Notes: a model not told the origin generated them from the sequence alone. A DNA stretch of 45,291 nucleotides from Vibrio sinaloensis DSM 21326 (GCF_000189275.1 NZ_AEVT01000080.1:1-45291), one strand, 5' to 3'. Counted from the stretch's first letter, positions 25,995-36,418 are shown. Made by a program: numbers and translations.

Positions 25995-27059
25995 TTAGAA
26001 TACCCATTCCGTACCAACTCGAATCATCAGATCGTCGTCATACACTGTACCATTAGATTCAGTAGAACTCTGCTGCGTCAATCTCAAGAAGGTGTAAACC
26101 GAGTTAAATGAGTAACCCAGCTCGCCAGATATTGAGGTTGAGTCCAGCTTATCTGTGCTACTACCATCTTCTTTACCAGATTGGTCAGCGTAACCAACGC
26201 GCACATTCATATCGCCCATGTAGTAGTTTGCTTGGATTGAATAAGCATCGATTTCACGTTCTTTGTATGCACCAGCAGAGCTCGAGTCTGCATCGAACGA
26301 ACCTGACTTGTATGCACCCAGAATGTTAAAGTTATCCAGTGGACGGAGTTCAAAGCCTGCGAAGTAAACGTCGGTATCGCCAACTAATGATGTATCAAAT
26401 TCGGTCCCTTCTGCCATTTCAAAAGCGGCGTGTAGCGTCAGCATATCAACCGGAGTGATCGAAACGGAACCACCATAAAAGTTTGAGTCAGTAGAGTTCG
26501 TGCTACCGTTACCACCAGCAAGGCTAAATTTGACCATGTCACCGAACATTGGTGAGTCATAACGGCCCATTTGGCTCTTACGGTCAAAATGGAAGCGCTC
26601 GCCAGCTTGCCAACCGCGGTCAAAAGTACGACCTAAGTTAGATGCTGAGTATGGCCAGTCAACCAATTCGTACAATGGAGTTAACATTCGACCAAAGCGA
26701 ACTTGTCCCCAATCATCGCCACGGAAACCGACAAACGTGTCACGGTTACCCAGTGTTGCACCACTATCCAGTACCCAACCTGACTCAACTTGAGCGAACG
26801 CTGTTACACTATCAGTCATCACTTTCGCGGCGCGAAAACCTACGCGAGTTTCGTTCTCAAGTGCCCAGCCGACATCTTTTGCATCCGGATCACCTTCAAC
26901 CACAGACGCGTTGTAATCAACGGCAGAAATAGAAACCACACCATACACTTCTACGTTGGCATCGTTTGGATCACCAATCATATACGCATTTGCAGTGCCC
27001 ACGGCCATGGTGCTTGCTGCTATTGCGGCGCCAAGAAGAGTCTTTTTGAAATGAGACAT
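25995..27059 (-). CDS. General porin (trimeric, OmpU/OmpC-like)
   Basis: Outer-membrane porin of 354 residues. Signal peptide ends GTANA, and the mature protein begins YMIGDPNDANVEVYGVVSI. The constriction-type segment GNRDTFVGFRGDDWGQVRFG (about 102-121), alternating barrel strands throughout, and the C-terminal Phe (VGTEWVF) needed for Bam assembly are all visible. It is close in plan to Gram-negative porin family 4. It is not OmpU, OmpT or chitoporin by any motif I can recognise, so substrate is open. A leader hairpin lies at 27096-27139. Confidence 0.88.
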   Translation of the reverse strand: MSHFKKTLLGAAIAASTMAVGTANAYMIGDPNDANVEVYGVVSISAVDYNASVVEGDPDAKDVGWALENETRVGFRAAKVMTDSVTAFAQVESGWVLDSGATLGNRDTFVGFRGDDWGQVRFGRMLTPLYELVDWPYSASNLGRTFDRGWQAGERFHFDRKSQMGRYDSPMFGDMVKFSLAGGNGSTNSTDSNFYGGSVSITPVDMLTLHAAFEMAEGTEFDTSLVGDTDVYFAGFELRPLDNFNILGAYKSGSFDADSSSAGAYKEREIDAYSIQANYYMGDMNVRVGYADQSGKEDGSSTDKLDSTSISGELGYSFNSVYTFLRLTQQSSTESNGTVYDDDLMIRVGTEWVF

Positions 27060-27095
27060 AAGATTAACCCCTATATATTAGAATTTTAATTTCCA

Positions 27096-27139
27096 AGTCC
27101 CCTGCATCTCTCTCTAAGCGATTGATTTGCAGGGGGACT
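27096..27139 (-). promoter_or_regulatory. Leader hairpin of the porin mRNA
   Basis: AGTCCCCTGCA (27096-27106) pairs with TGCAGGGGGACT (27128-27139), with one bulged base, across a 21-nt loop. It ends about 37 nt before the porin start. There is no U-run. It resembles the leader hairpin of the second ompA in placement, not in sequence. Confidence 0.5.
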
Positions 27140-27481
27140 ATTTATGGACGGGGAGATGGTGGCAAACTTTTTTCGCGCCAAGAAATCAAGCTAAGAAATG
27201 TCTGACTTAGTTCAAAATCAAGAAAGGAAAATAAAGATAAATCCTTTTATAACAATAAATTAAACTAGAAATTCCTTACTGAAAAATCGTCAATTTAGAT
27301 TTATCAGCCACACACACCTTAATATGATGGCAATTTCGCAAGCCTGATCACATCAGTTTTTGAATGATTTACGGAACTTTAGAAACTAGGAAAAATATCT
27401 TTGAATTGCCTCGCAATAAAAATCACGGCTACGTTGACTAAATGTGTCTATTTTGACGTTTTTGATTCTGTACTAGCACGC

Positions 27482-27512
27482 TTGACCTTCCCCTTGAGGT
27501 AAGGTTTATGCT
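27482..27512 (+). promoter_or_regulatory. CueR-type copper-responsive promoter of copA
   Basis: A -35 TTGACC (27482-27487) and -10 TATGCT (27507-27512) are separated by 19 bp, the overlong spacer of MerR-family promoters. The spacer holds the dyad ACCTTCC...GGTAAGGT (27485-27505), almost the same as the E. coli copA CueR box. Copper(I)-CueR should untwist and activate it. The cueR gene is not in this window. Confidence 0.88.
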
Positions 27513-27543
27513 GTTGTGCAATGAGTATTTTTGAGGTGCAATT

Positions 27544-30234
27544 ATGTTGACGTTCAATATCCCGTTAACGGGACTAAGCTGCATGGGATGCGCAAGAAAA
27601 GTAGAAAAAGCACTGCTCGAGCAACATCAAGCGGTGATCACGGATCTGTCTCCCACTCATGTGCAAATTGAGACAGACAGCTCTTATCAAGAGATTTCAG
27701 AGACGATCAACAATCTAAACTATCAAGCTGGCTATCAGTATCAGCTTTTTTTATCTGGTTTATCTTGTGGTAAATGCGTAACCAAGCTTAGCAGCAGGTT
27801 AGAGCAAGAGCATCTTGTTGGCCAGTTTGAACTCACCAAAGAAACCCTAAACATAGAAACGGCACTCAGTATTGACGAGCTTCAAACGATCATCAGCGAA
27901 GTCGGATACTCCTCCCACTTAGAGCAACCTGTCCAATCTGCCCCCCCGCTCAAACAAAGCCAACCAACCGCTAGCTCCTGCCCGAATACGGATGCGCCTC
28001 AGTACACGACTCATTTACTGATTAATGGTATGACATGTGCGAGTTGTGTCTCGTCAGTCGAAAAAGCGCTGTTCAGTGTAAATGGCGTAACAAAAGCTCA
28101 GGTAAATCTTGCAGAACAAAGTGCGATGGTGGTCAGCCAAAGTCAAGACGATGACTTTACCCAGCGTTTAACTGGCGCGATTCAATCTGCAGGCTATCAT
28201 GCAGAAATCATTGATCAGCCAGAAACTCAGCAGGAAAAGCAAGCACAGCAACAAGCCGAACTCCAGTCTTACTATAAGAAAAGCGCGTGGGCGGGCATGT
28301 TGGTTGGCGGACCACTTATGTTGTGGGGAGTGGCCGGTGGTAACATGATGATCAACAGTGCATTCGATCAACTTGCATGGGGCGTTGTCGGCGTAATTTG
28401 CCTGTGGCTACTGGCTACTGCTGGCCGTCATTTCTTTACCAATGCGTGGCAAGCACTTACTCACAAAAGAGCAACCATGGATAGCCTAGTTGCTCTCGGT
28501 ACTGGTGCCGCATGGTTGTTTTCGATGTTAGTGGTCTTGTTCCCCACTTGGTTTCCAGCCGCTTCCAGACACGTCTATTTTGAAGCCAGTGCAATGATCA
28601 TCGGCCTGATCTCACTCGGTCACTATATAGAGGCAAAGGCAAAAGCCAAAACAACTCGTTCTTTGCAGGCTTTAATTGGCTTGCAAGCAAACGAAGCCAC
28701 AGTCATCACTGAAAGTGGCGATCAAACAATTGCCATTGCAAGTATTACCCAAGGGATGCGATTGCGGATAAAGCCAGGTGAAAAACTTCCTGTTGATGGG
28801 GCTGTTCTATCGGGTGAGTCTTATGTTGATGAATCTATGTTAACTGGTGAGCCGCTACCTGCTTATAAGCAACGCGATGACAAGTTGTCCGCCGGAACCC
28901 TCAATCAAGACGGAACCTTAATACTTGAGGCGACAGATGTTGGCAGTTCAACCATGCTTTCCCGCATCATCTCTATGGTTAGAGAGGCGCAAAGTAGCAA
29001 GCCTGCTATCGCTAAACTTGCCGATCAAATTTCCGCTGTTTTTGTACCTGTTGTGGTGGCTATCGCCATTTTCGCAGCTGCAGTGTGGTTTATGGTCGGC
29101 CCTGAGCCTAAAGCAAGTTATATGTTGGTGGTGGCTACCACCGTGCTGATCATCGCTTGTCCGTGTGCCCTTGGGCTCGCCACACCACTGTCTATTACGG
29201 TTGGAGTCGGAAAAGCTGCGGAAATGGGGATCTTAATAAAAGATGCTGACGTTCTTCAGTCCACAAGTCACGTCGACACTGTTGTATTCGATAAAACAGG
29301 AACCTTGACGCAAGGGAAACCGGTTGTGCGAAAAACGTTTGCCGTGAATAACGATAGTGAGCAACTACTTACCCTAGCGGCAAGCATTGAAAATCTGTCT
29401 GAACATCCTTTGGCAAAAGCCATTGTTCAAGAAGCGGCGAAGCAAAGCTTACCACTGTTAGCGGTCACTGACTTTAGTAACCAACGTGGCAAGGGGGTGT
29501 ATGCGCGCTACAAACAACAAGAGCTCTGCGTTGTTTCTCTGGCTCATGCCGAACAACAAGAGTGGGATCTCTCATCTTTGCTACACGCTATTGAACAATG
29601 TAATAGCAATGCATGGACTCCAGTCATCGTTTCTCTTAACCAGCAAGTCTATGGGCTGATTGCTATCTCAGATCCGATCAAACCAGATGCAAAGCAAGCG
29701 ATAGAGCGGCTAACAGCAATGAATATCAACGCAGTTATGTTAACGGGAGACAACCTATATGTTGCCAATGCCATTGCAGAGTCTCTCAATATCAAACAAG
29801 TAATATCGCAAGTCTTACCGGATGAGAAAGCCAAACACATTGCCGATTTACAAGCACGCGGTAAACGTGTTGCTATGATAGGTGACGGCGTCAACGATGC
29901 CCCAGCTTTGGCGCTTGCCGATATTGGTATCGCAATGGGGAGTGGTAGTGATGTCGCCATTGAAAGTGCTCAAATGACAATTCTTAACTCGTCACCATTC
30001 GCGGTAGTTAACGCCATTGAGCTCTCTAAAGCGACAGTCAAGAACATGAAACAAAACCTATTCGGAGCCTTTATCTACAACTCCTTAGGTATACCTATCG
30101 CCGCTGGAGTGTTGTACCCAGCATTTGGATTCCTATTGAGCCCGGTCATCGCAGGCGCGGCAATGGCACTATCGTCCATAACTGTCGTCAGCAATGCCAA
30201 TAGACTCAGACTGTTTAAACCGACAACTCGCTAA
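27544..30234 (+). CDS. copA: Copper-exporting P1B-type ATPase CopA
   Basis: Pumps copper(I) from the cytoplasm using ATP, 896 residues. Three N-terminal heavy-metal-binding modules are visible: C13-MG-C16, C75-GK-C78 and C165-AS-C168 (the last is the classical GMTCASC). The first two diverge from it. The core has the actuator-domain TGE in MLTGEPLPAY, metal site CPC at 539-541, phosphorylation site DKTGT from Asp583, SEHPLAKA (His621-Pro622) and GDGVNDAP from 780. Its promoter carries a CueR-type dyad. copG follows after 12 nt, so the two form an operon for copper resistance. Confidence 0.97.
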   Translation: MLTFNIPLTGLSCMGCARKVEKALLEQHQAVITDLSPTHVQIETDSSYQEISETINNLNYQAGYQYQLFLSGLSCGKCVTKLSSRLEQEHLVGQFELTKETLNIETALSIDELQTIISEVGYSSHLEQPVQSAPPLKQSQPTASSCPNTDAPQYTTHLLINGMTCASCVSSVEKALFSVNGVTKAQVNLAEQSAMVVSQSQDDDFTQRLTGAIQSAGYHAEIIDQPETQQEKQAQQQAELQSYYKKSAWAGMLVGGPLMLWGVAGGNMMINSAFDQLAWGVVGVICLWLLATAGRHFFTNAWQALTHKRATMDSLVALGTGAAWLFSMLVVLFPTWFPAASRHVYFEASAMIIGLISLGHYIEAKAKAKTTRSLQALIGLQANEATVITESGDQTIAIASITQGMRLRIKPGEKLPVDGAVLSGESYVDESMLTGEPLPAYKQRDDKLSAGTLNQDGTLILEATDVGSSTMLSRIISMVREAQSSKPAIAKLADQISAVFVPVVVAIAIFAAAVWFMVGPEPKASYMLVVATTVLIIACPCALGLATPLSITVGVGKAAEMGILIKDADVLQSTSHVDTVVFDKTGTLTQGKPVVRKTFAVNNDSEQLLTLAASIENLSEHPLAKAIVQEAAKQSLPLLAVTDFSNQRGKGVYARYKQQELCVVSLAHAEQQEWDLSSLLHAIEQCNSNAWTPVIVSLNQQVYGLIAISDPIKPDAKQAIERLTAMNINAVMLTGDNLYVANAIAESLNIKQVISQVLPDEKAKHIADLQARGKRVAMIGDGVNDAPALALADIGIAMGSGSDVAIESAQMTILNSSPFAVVNAIELSKATVKNMKQNLFGAFIYNSLGIPIAAGVLYPAFGFLLSPVIAGAAMALSSITVVSNANRLRLFKPTTR

Positions 30235-30246
30235 CTTGAGGTTACT

Positions 30247-30687
30247 ATGAATATTAAACTGCTTACTTTGACAACACTTACTCTGTTATCAACCCAAGCG
30301 CTGGCCACAGACGTGATCAATCATAAATCGCCTTATTGCGGTTGTTGTACTGAGTGGACAAAACACATGCAAGATGCTGGCTTTAATGTTGAAGAGAAGT
30401 TACATCAAGACATGAACCCAATTAAACAAAAACTTGGCGTGACTCCAGAGCTCGCTTCATGCCACACCGCTCAAATTGACGGTTACGTCTTTGAAGGACA
30501 CATTCCAGCAGAAGACGTAAAAGCCTTCTTAGAAAACCCTCCTAAAAATGCGAAAGGCTTAGCCGTTCCTGGAATGCCGATGGGCTCACCTGGCATGGAA
30601 TATGGTGACAAAAAGGATGAGTATTCGGTGTATGCCTTTAACGAGAAAGGCCAAGTATTTGAATATCGTCATTACCAAGGTAACTAA
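30247..30687 (+). CDS. copG: Periplasmic copper protein CopG (DUF411)
   Basis: A DUF411 protein of 146 residues with signal peptide MNIKLLTLTTLTLLSTQALA. The Cys cluster YCGCCTEWTKHM (about 32-43), Cys76-His in LASCHTAQIDGYVFEGH, and the Met-rich VPGMPMGSPGME (about 116-127) are likely copper ligands. CopG of Pseudomonas and V. cholerae binds a copper cluster and may change copper oxidation state in the periplasm. It is 12 nt after copA and ends at a strong terminator, so it should be induced with copA. Confidence 0.9.
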   Translation: MNIKLLTLTTLTLLSTQALATDVINHKSPYCGCCTEWTKHMQDAGFNVEEKLHQDMNPIKQKLGVTPELASCHTAQIDGYVFEGHIPAEDVKAFLENPPKNAKGLAVPGMPMGSPGMEYGDKKDEYSVYAFNEKGQVFEYRHYQGN

Positions 30688-30690
30688 TGG

Positions 30691-30724
30691 ACAAAGCCCA
30701 GCACTAATGCTGGGCTTTGTGTTT
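30691..30724. terminator. Terminator of copA-copG (bidirectional)
   Basis: A perfect 13-bp stem ACAAAGCCCAGCA (30691-30703) and TGCTGGGCTTTGT (30708-30720) with a 4-nt loop. T-rich sequence follows on the plus strand (GTTTCTGG), weakly. It may also serve hemH, which ends at 30756 on the other strand. Confidence 0.8.
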
Positions 30725-30755
30725 CTGGCTTACAAACAGTATCTATTGGCTAAGG

Positions 30756-31712
30756 CTAATCCTTGATTAAATTAACCATCATTTCGATATGCTGGTCGTC
30801 GTCATTCAAGCAAGGAATGTAAGTAAACGACTCACCACCATGCTCTTCAAAGATCTCACAGCATTGCTCTGAAATTTCTTCGAGTGTTTCTAAACAGTCA
30901 GATGAAAAAGCGGGAGCAATGATATCGAGCTTTTTCACGCCCCTACTCGGCAGTTGCTCGAGCGTTTTGTCAGTATAGGGCTGAAGCCACTCTTCACGAC
31001 CAAATCGCGATTGGTAAGTCATGCCAATTTGCTCAGAGCTTAAGCCCAGCTCCTTTCCAAGTAGCTCAGTGGTACGCTCACAGTGCTGCGGATAAATATC
31101 ACCGTTATCAGCGTAACGCTTAGGTATACCGTGGTAAGAACATAGAAGGTAATCACCGCGTCCATTTTTATCCCAAGAGCGACGGACACTCTCAGCGAGA
31201 GCTTTGATGTACAAAGGGTGCTCATGATAATCGCGCACAAAACGATACGCTGGTATAACGGGGATTTTCTTAAAGGCTTTTGCCAATCCATCCGAAACTG
31301 CTGCAGTGGTCGTCCCTGAGTACTGTGGATACAAAGGCAGAACGATTACCTCTTCAACACCTTGAGAAATTAACGCTTCAATACCGCTCTGAAGGCTCGG
31401 GGCTCCATAAGTCATACCTAGCTCAACAGGCATATCAGTCGCTTGCTGTAGCTTTTTTGCTTGTCGCTTTGAATACACCATCAAAGGGGAACCGTCTTCC
31501 ATCCAAACGGTTTGGTAAAGCTTAGCGACTTTAGGTGAGCGAATAGGCAAAATCACACCATGCAAAATCGGACACCATAACCAGCGAGTCATATCGACCA
31601 CACGCTGATCATGGAGAAATTGGCTTAGAAACTTTTTTACCGCTGGTGCTGTTGCTTCATCTGGTGTGCCTAAGTTGACTAAAAGGACACCTTGTTTATT
31701 CTTATTTTGCAT
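30756..31712 (-). CDS. hemH: Ferrochelatase
   Basis: Inserts iron(II) into protoporphyrin IX, the last step of haem synthesis. It has 318 residues. The N-terminal [18 protein letters not shown], the His194 motif SYHGIPKRY and Glu275 in [12 protein letters not shown] are the expected active-site features. Two Cys (284-285) near the end recall the C-terminal iron-sulfur Cys of some families, but the full ligand set is not obvious. It lies directly downstream of adk, as in many gammaproteobacteria, but a terminator separates them. Confidence 0.97.
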   Translation of the reverse strand: MQNKNKQGVLLVNLGTPDEATAPAVKKFLSQFLHDQRVVDMTRWLWCPILHGVILPIRSPKVAKLYQTVWMEDGSPLMVYSKRQAKKLQQATDMPVELGMTYGAPSLQSGIEALISQGVEEVIVLPLYPQYSGTTTAAVSDGLAKAFKKIPVIPAYRFVRDYHEHPLYIKALAESVRRSWDKNGRGDYLLCSYHGIPKRYADNGDIYPQHCERTTELLGKELGLSSEQIGMTYQSRFGREEWLQPYTDKTLEQLPSRGVKKLDIIAPAFSSDCLETLEEISEQCCEIFEEHGGESFTYIPCLNDDDQHIEMMVNLIKD

Positions 31713-31774
31713 AACCGCCTATCGCACTAAAATGAAACTTTACGTAGAGAAGATCGTTATAGATCAACCTATAA

Positions 31775-31810
31775 GCAAAAAAAAGCGACCCTAATTGGGT
31801 CGCCTTCACT
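31775..31810 (-). terminator. Terminator of adk
   Basis: The stem GCGACCC (31785-31791) and GGGTCGC (31797-31803) is followed on the minus strand by a run of eight T residues. It lies about 33 bp after the adk stop. Confidence 0.88.
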
Positions 31811-31842
31811 ATAACAAATTTTCAAAATTCGCTGTTAGCTAT

Positions 31843-32514
<672 letters not shown>

Positions 32515-32515
32515 T

Positions 32516-32630
32516 TATACCGAAGCTCACTATGGATGTGATTGTCTCTCACGTGCTTAGCTCACGGTAAGTTTCGGTATAACTGTTCTTACAGTTAACA
32601 ATAAAACAGGCGTGCACATTACACGCCTGC
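32516..32630 (-). promoter_or_regulatory. Structured leader upstream of adk
   Basis: Reading toward adk there are: a strong hairpin CAGGCGTG/CACGCCTG (32608-32630) followed by TTTTATT; a small hairpin ACTGT/ACAGT (about 32580-32600); and a long-range perfect 9-bp pairing TATACCGAA/TTCGGTATA (32573-32581 with 32516-32524) enclosing 48 nt. A possible -10 TAGAAT (minus, 32651-32656) would start the RNA just before the first hairpin. The pieces look like an attenuator; no known riboswitch class is recognised. Confidence 0.45.
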
Positions 32631-32762
32631 TCGTTTGGTTTCAAGATTGCATTCTAACATACAATTTCAAACCAAAGCGCCATTTACGACTAAAGAATGC
32701 TTAAACACTCACACTAGCCTGTAACTTCGCGCGGTTTTATTCACGATTAACGCAAATAAATC

Positions 32763-32791
32763 AAAAAGCCCGCAAGATGCGAGCTTTTTGC
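32763..32791 (-). terminator. Terminator of htpG
   Basis: The stem AAAAAGCcCGC and GCGaGCTTTTT (32764-32789) with a short loop lies 15 bp after the htpG stop. The minus-strand tail has TTTTTGATTTATTTG. Confidence 0.75.
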
Positions 32792-32805
32792 AAGTTATTT
32801 GGCTA

Positions 32806-34710
32806 TTAGCCCTTAGTCAAAAGCGTATTGATTGCGCCAAGGAACTGAGAAGGGTCTTCCATAGAACCACGTTCCGCTAACATAGCCTGACCCAACAGAA
32901 CTTCGACCCAACGGCCAAAAGCTTCTTCATCCGCTTCGTCAGCCATTTGTTTAACCAGAGCGTGCTCAGGGTTTATTTCGAAGATGTATTTCACTTCAGG
33001 AGCCGCTTGGCCTGCCGCTTCAAGAAGTTTGGCCATCTGCGTACCCATCTCAAAATCATCCGTGACAACAACCGCAGGAGTAGATGCAAGCTTGAACGTA
33101 GTACGAACCTCTTTAACGCGATCGCCCAAGTACTCCTTAGTACGTTCAACCACAGACTTAAACTCTTCTTCCGTTTCCTTCTGCTTTTCTTTTTCTGCTT
33201 CGTCTTCAAACTTGCTCAGGTCTAAACCCGCTTTGGTGATTGACTGGAACTGCTTACCATCAAACTCTGTTAAGTAGTTCATCACATACTCATCGATACG
33301 ATCGTACATTAGAACAACTTCAATCCCCTTCGCTTTAAATTGCTCTAGGTGTGGGCTGTTTTTCGCAGCTGCGTAACTGTCAGCCGTGAGGTAATAGATC
33401 TTATCTTGGCCTTCTTTCATGCGCTCAACGTAAGAGGCCAGTCCCACTGTTTGATCAGCTGAATCCACTTCCGTAGAAGCAAAGCGAAGCAAGCCAGCAA
33501 TTTTCTCTTTATTACTCATGTCCTCAGCAGGACCTTCTTTCATAACGAGACCAAACTGCTTCCAGAACGTTTGATACTTCTCTTCATCGTTTTTCGCCAT
33601 GCGCTCAAGCATAGTAAGTACACGCTTAGTACATGCGTTGCGCAGCGACTGAGTCACTTTGTTGTCTTGAAGGATTTCACGAGAAACGTTCAGCGGTAGA
33701 TCATTGGAATCAATTAAGCCGCGAACAAATCGTAGGTAAGATGGCATGAATTGCTCAGCGTCATCCATGATAAATACGCGCTGTACGTACAGCTTAAGAC
33801 CTGATTTATGATCGCGATTCATCATATCCCAAGGCGCTTGAGAAGGAATATATAGCAAGCTGGTGTAGTCGTTTTTGCCTTCTACTCGGTTGTGGCTCCA
33901 CACCAGTGGATCGGCAAAATCGTGCGAAACGTGTTTATAGAATTCCTGATACTCTTCTTCAGTGATATCAGATTTGTTGCGAGTCCACAGTGCTTGAGCT
34001 TTGTTGATTTGCTCCCATTTCTTCTCGCCCGTTTCTTTACCTTCGTCATCGCGTTCAGCCGTTTGAATCGCAACCGGAATGCCAATGTGATCAGAGTACT
34101 TACTGATTACTTCACGTAGACGCCACTCATTGAGAAACTCTTTCCCTTCGTCGCGCATGTGCAGGATGATGTCCGTACCACGTGATGACTTAGTAATGGT
34201 TTCAATGGTGTATTCACCTTCACCTGCAGAGTGCCACTGAACGGCATCTTCAGGCGATAAACCTGCAGCTCGCGTGCGTACGGTTACCGCATCAGCAACA
34301 ATGAACGCTGAGTAAAAACCAACGCCGAACTGACCGATAAGTTGCGAATCTTTCGATTGGTCTTCTGACAATTTAGAGAAAAATTCCGCAGTACCCGATT
34401 TCGCAATCGTACCAAGGTGCTCAATCACATCGTCACGGCTCATACCAATACCGTTGTCAGAGATTGTCAGCGTATTCGCTTCTTCGTTAAAAGACAGTTT
34501 TACGCCAAGTTCAGCATCACCTTGATAAAGGTCTGGGTTAGACAGCGCCTGAAAACGTAGCTTGTCTGAGGCGTCAGATGCGTTAGAAATTAACTCACGC
34601 AGGAAAATCTCTTTATTGGAATAGAGAGAGTGAATCATTAGATGAAGTAACTGCTTTACTTCAGATTGAAAACCACGAGTTTCTTTATTGTGTGTAGCTG
34701 TTTCGCTCAT
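32806..34710 (-). CDS. htpG: Chaperone HtpG (bacterial Hsp90)
   Basis: ATP-dependent chaperone, 634 residues. The GHKL ATPase domain is at the N terminus ([33 protein letters not shown] within about 35-130). The middle domain has [20 protein letters not shown] (about 335-354). The C-terminal dimerisation domain ends near 630. The start [15 protein letters not shown] at 34710 follows GGAG with good spacing; an ATG 12 codons upstream would include that site. A sigma-32-like promoter lies at 34786-34813. Divergent from toxR, as in V. cholerae. Confidence 0.97.
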   Translation of the reverse strand: MSETATHNKETRGFQSEVKQLLHLMIHSLYSNKEIFLRELISNASDASDKLRFQALSNPDLYQGDAELGVKLSFNEEANTLTISDNGIGMSRDDVIEHLGTIAKSGTAEFFSKLSEDQSKDSQLIGQFGVGFYSAFIVADAVTVRTRAAGLSPEDAVQWHSAGEGEYTIETITKSSRGTDIILHMRDEGKEFLNEWRLREVISKYSDHIGIPVAIQTAERDDEGKETGEKKWEQINKAQALWTRNKSDITEEEYQEFYKHVSHDFADPLVWSHNRVEGKNDYTSLLYIPSQAPWDMMNRDHKSGLKLYVQRVFIMDDAEQFMPSYLRFVRGLIDSNDLPLNVSREILQDNKVTQSLRNACTKRVLTMLERMAKNDEEKYQTFWKQFGLVMKEGPAEDMSNKEKIAGLLRFASTEVDSADQTVGLASYVERMKEGQDKIYYLTADSYAAAKNSPHLEQFKAKGIEVVLMYDRIDEYVMNYLTEFDGKQFQSITKAGLDLSKFEDEAEKEKQKETEEEFKSVVERTKEYLGDRVKEVRTTFKLASTPAVVVTDDFEMGTQMAKLLEAAGQAAPEVKYIFEINPEHALVKQMADEADEEAFGRWVEVLLGQAMLAERGSMEDPSQFLGAINTLLTKG

Positions 34711-34785
34711 GTTCGCTCCATTACGCTTTAACTCGACGAACCCCATATAAGCCCATGGGGTTACGACTCAAATAGTCTGCAGTTA

Positions 34786-34813
34786 ACATGAGGGTGACAA
34801 ATGTAAATTCAAG
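34786..34813 (-). promoter_or_regulatory. Sigma-32-like heat-shock promoter of htpG
   Basis: The minus strand reads CTTGAAT-N12-CCCTCATGT, against the consensus CTTGAAA-N(11-15)-CCCCATNT. It lies about 76 bp upstream of the htpG start. An additional dyad CCCCAT/ATGGGG (34741-34760) sits in the leader. Confidence 0.65.
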
Positions 34814-34972
34814 GTCAAAAGACATAAAAACAGTGTTTTTTTGTTGTAAATTTGACTATTCTTGTAACCCGAAAAAATCAAAAAAGCTAAAATACAGTCA
34901 CACTAACTGCTAAGCCCACGTAAACTGGGCGAAAAATTCAAACTGATATATCGATAGAAACGGCCAACATTA

Positions 34973-35839
34973 ATGAGCAATATAGGTACTAAGTTTAATC
35001 TTGCGAACAGATTTACTTTCGATCCCAACACGAACGCTCTAATTGATAGAGAGTGCGACGATGAACTGATCCGTTTGGGCAGCAACGAAAGTCGAATCTT
35101 ACTTCTGTTATGTGAAAAACCCAGCGAAGTAGTTTCTCGTAATGAACTGCATGATTTTGTATGGCGTAAACAAGGTTTTGAGGTTGATGATTCAAGCTTA
35201 ACGCAGGCAATTTCAACCCTACGTAAGTTATTAAAAGATTCCACAAAATCTCCACAATATGTGAAAACGGTACCTAAGCGCGGCTATCAGTTGATTGCCG
35301 ATGTTGAACGCACAACCCCCCTCATGAGTGGCGATGTCAGTGACGTTGAAGACAGCTTGGATGAAACCCCAGATACGGTTGTTGAAACATTTGCAGAAGT
35401 GCCTCACCTTGAAGAAGAAAATTCAGTCGATGAGACCCAAGCGAAAGCTTCCCAAACCGCCTCTCCAAAAGAAACAGATGGCAAAAAATGGCTTGTGCGC
35501 ATTATCTTATTGCTCGCCATTATTCTTCCTCTATGCGTTTTACTATTCACTAACCCTGCTGAATCGAAGTTTCGTGAAATCGCAGTTTACGATGGTACGC
35601 CTGTAAAAACGCCATTGAATCACCCGGATCTGACCCGTTGGTATCCATCGATTGAGCAATGTGTAAAAAAATACAATGAGACTCACGTAGCCGAGCTCGC
35701 TCCCGTTGAAGTGATTGCAACAGGTGGCCAAAACAACCAGCTCGTGTTGAACTACATTCATTCACTAAACAACTCCGGCGAAAACATTACATTGCGCATT
35801 TTTGCCGAACAAAAAGATCTCGGTAGAGTTTGCCAATAG
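34973..35839 (+). CDS. toxR: Transmembrane transcription regulator ToxR
   Basis: Inner-membrane regulator of outer-membrane porins and, in V. cholerae, virulence. It has 288 residues. The cytoplasmic winged-helix DNA-binding domain (about 5-112) has RLGSNESRILLLL and LTQAISTLRKLLKDSTKSPQ. An acidic variable linker (about 115-170) is followed by a single membrane segment (173-193). The periplasmic domain has the Cys pair 230/287 and VIATGGQNNQLVLNYIHSL. The conserved regions match what I remember of V. cholerae ToxR; the linker does not, as is typical between species. toxS follows after 11 nt. Target genes here may include the porin and ompA genes of this window (inference). Confidence 0.97.
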   Translation: MSNIGTKFNLANRFTFDPNTNALIDRECDDELIRLGSNESRILLLLCEKPSEVVSRNELHDFVWRKQGFEVDDSSLTQAISTLRKLLKDSTKSPQYVKTVPKRGYQLIADVERTTPLMSGDVSDVEDSLDETPDTVVETFAEVPHLEEENSVDETQAKASQTASPKETDGKKWLVRIILLLAIILPLCVLLFTNPAESKFREIAVYDGTPVKTPLNHPDLTRWYPSIEQCVKKYNETHVAELAPVEVIATGGQNNQLVLNYIHSLNNSGENITLRIFAEQKDLGRVCQ

Positions 35840-35850
35840 GAACGATGACA

Positions 35851-36375
35851 ATGAATCAAAAACTAGCCGCTGGACTACTTATTGTTTCCGCCCTATTTAG
35901 TAGCTGGCTCTATTGGGGCAGTGACTTAAAAGTCGAACAAGTCCTAACCTCGAATGAGTGGCAATCCAAAATGGTTACTGTCATAACAGCACCACTCCAA
36001 GAAGAATCTGTGGGACCGCTGCGTAAAGTCGATGTGGTTTCAAATGTGAAGTACTTACCAAACAAAACGTACATACGCGTCGCTACTGTTCGCTTGTTTG
36101 CTGAAGATTCAGATCGTGAAGAAAATGACGTCGTCATTAATATTTCTGAGACGGGCGAATGGGATATCAGCGATAACTATTTGCTGGTCTCTCCAGCAGA
36201 GTTCAAAGACATCTCATCGGCACAAAGCAAAGAGTTCACTCCGGAGCAGCTTGAATTGATTACCCAACTGTTCAAAATGGACGCTCAGCAAAGCCGACGC
36301 ATTGATATTGTCAATGAAAAAACACTGCTGCTCACCAGCTTAAGTCATGGCTCGACGGTGCTGTTCTCGAATTAA
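35851..36375 (+). CDS. toxS: ToxR-stabilising membrane protein ToxS
   Basis: Binds the periplasmic domain of ToxR, protects it from proteolysis and senses bile with it. It has 174 residues. One N-terminal membrane segment (about 5-23, with LLIVSALFSSWLYWGSDLK) is followed by a periplasmic domain containing SNVKYLPNKTYIRV, INISETGEWDISDNYLLVS and a well-kept C terminus LLTSLSHGSTVLFSN. The ATG at 35851 was preferred over one two codons earlier because AGGA lies 9 bp upstream and V. cholerae ToxS aligns from here; both are possible. Confidence 0.95.
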   Translation: MNQKLAAGLLIVSALFSSWLYWGSDLKVEQVLTSNEWQSKMVTVITAPLQEESVGPLRKVDVVSNVKYLPNKTYIRVATVRLFAEDSDREENDVVINISETGEWDISDNYLLVSPAEFKDISSAQSKEFTPEQLELITQLFKMDAQQSRRIDIVNEKTLLLTSLSHGSTVLFSN

Positions 36376-36382
36376 TTTTTCA

Positions 36383-36408
36383 TAAAGGGGCATGATGCCC
36401 CTTTTTTA
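36383..36408 (+). terminator. Terminator of toxRS
   Basis: The stem AAAGGGGCA (36384-36392) and TGCCCCTTT (36396-36404) has a 3-nt loop and a TTTTTTATTT tail. The next gene begins only 11 bp beyond it. Confidence 0.88.
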
Positions 36409-36418
36409 TTTGTGTACC

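Larger units (their letters stand above)
27060..27543. other. 484-bp divergent region between porin and copA
   Basis: It holds the porin leader hairpin (27096-27139) and the MerR-type copA promoter (27482-27512). The AT-rich middle (27180-27470) must contain the porin promoter, but I could not place it with confidence, and it has no coding frame of quality. Confidence 0.6.

Noticed and set aside
30784..31000. C-terminal iron-sulfur cluster in ferrochelatase
   Set aside because: There are Cys pairs near the end, but the four-Cys spacing known from other bacterial ferrochelatases with a cluster is not evident, so it is not claimed.
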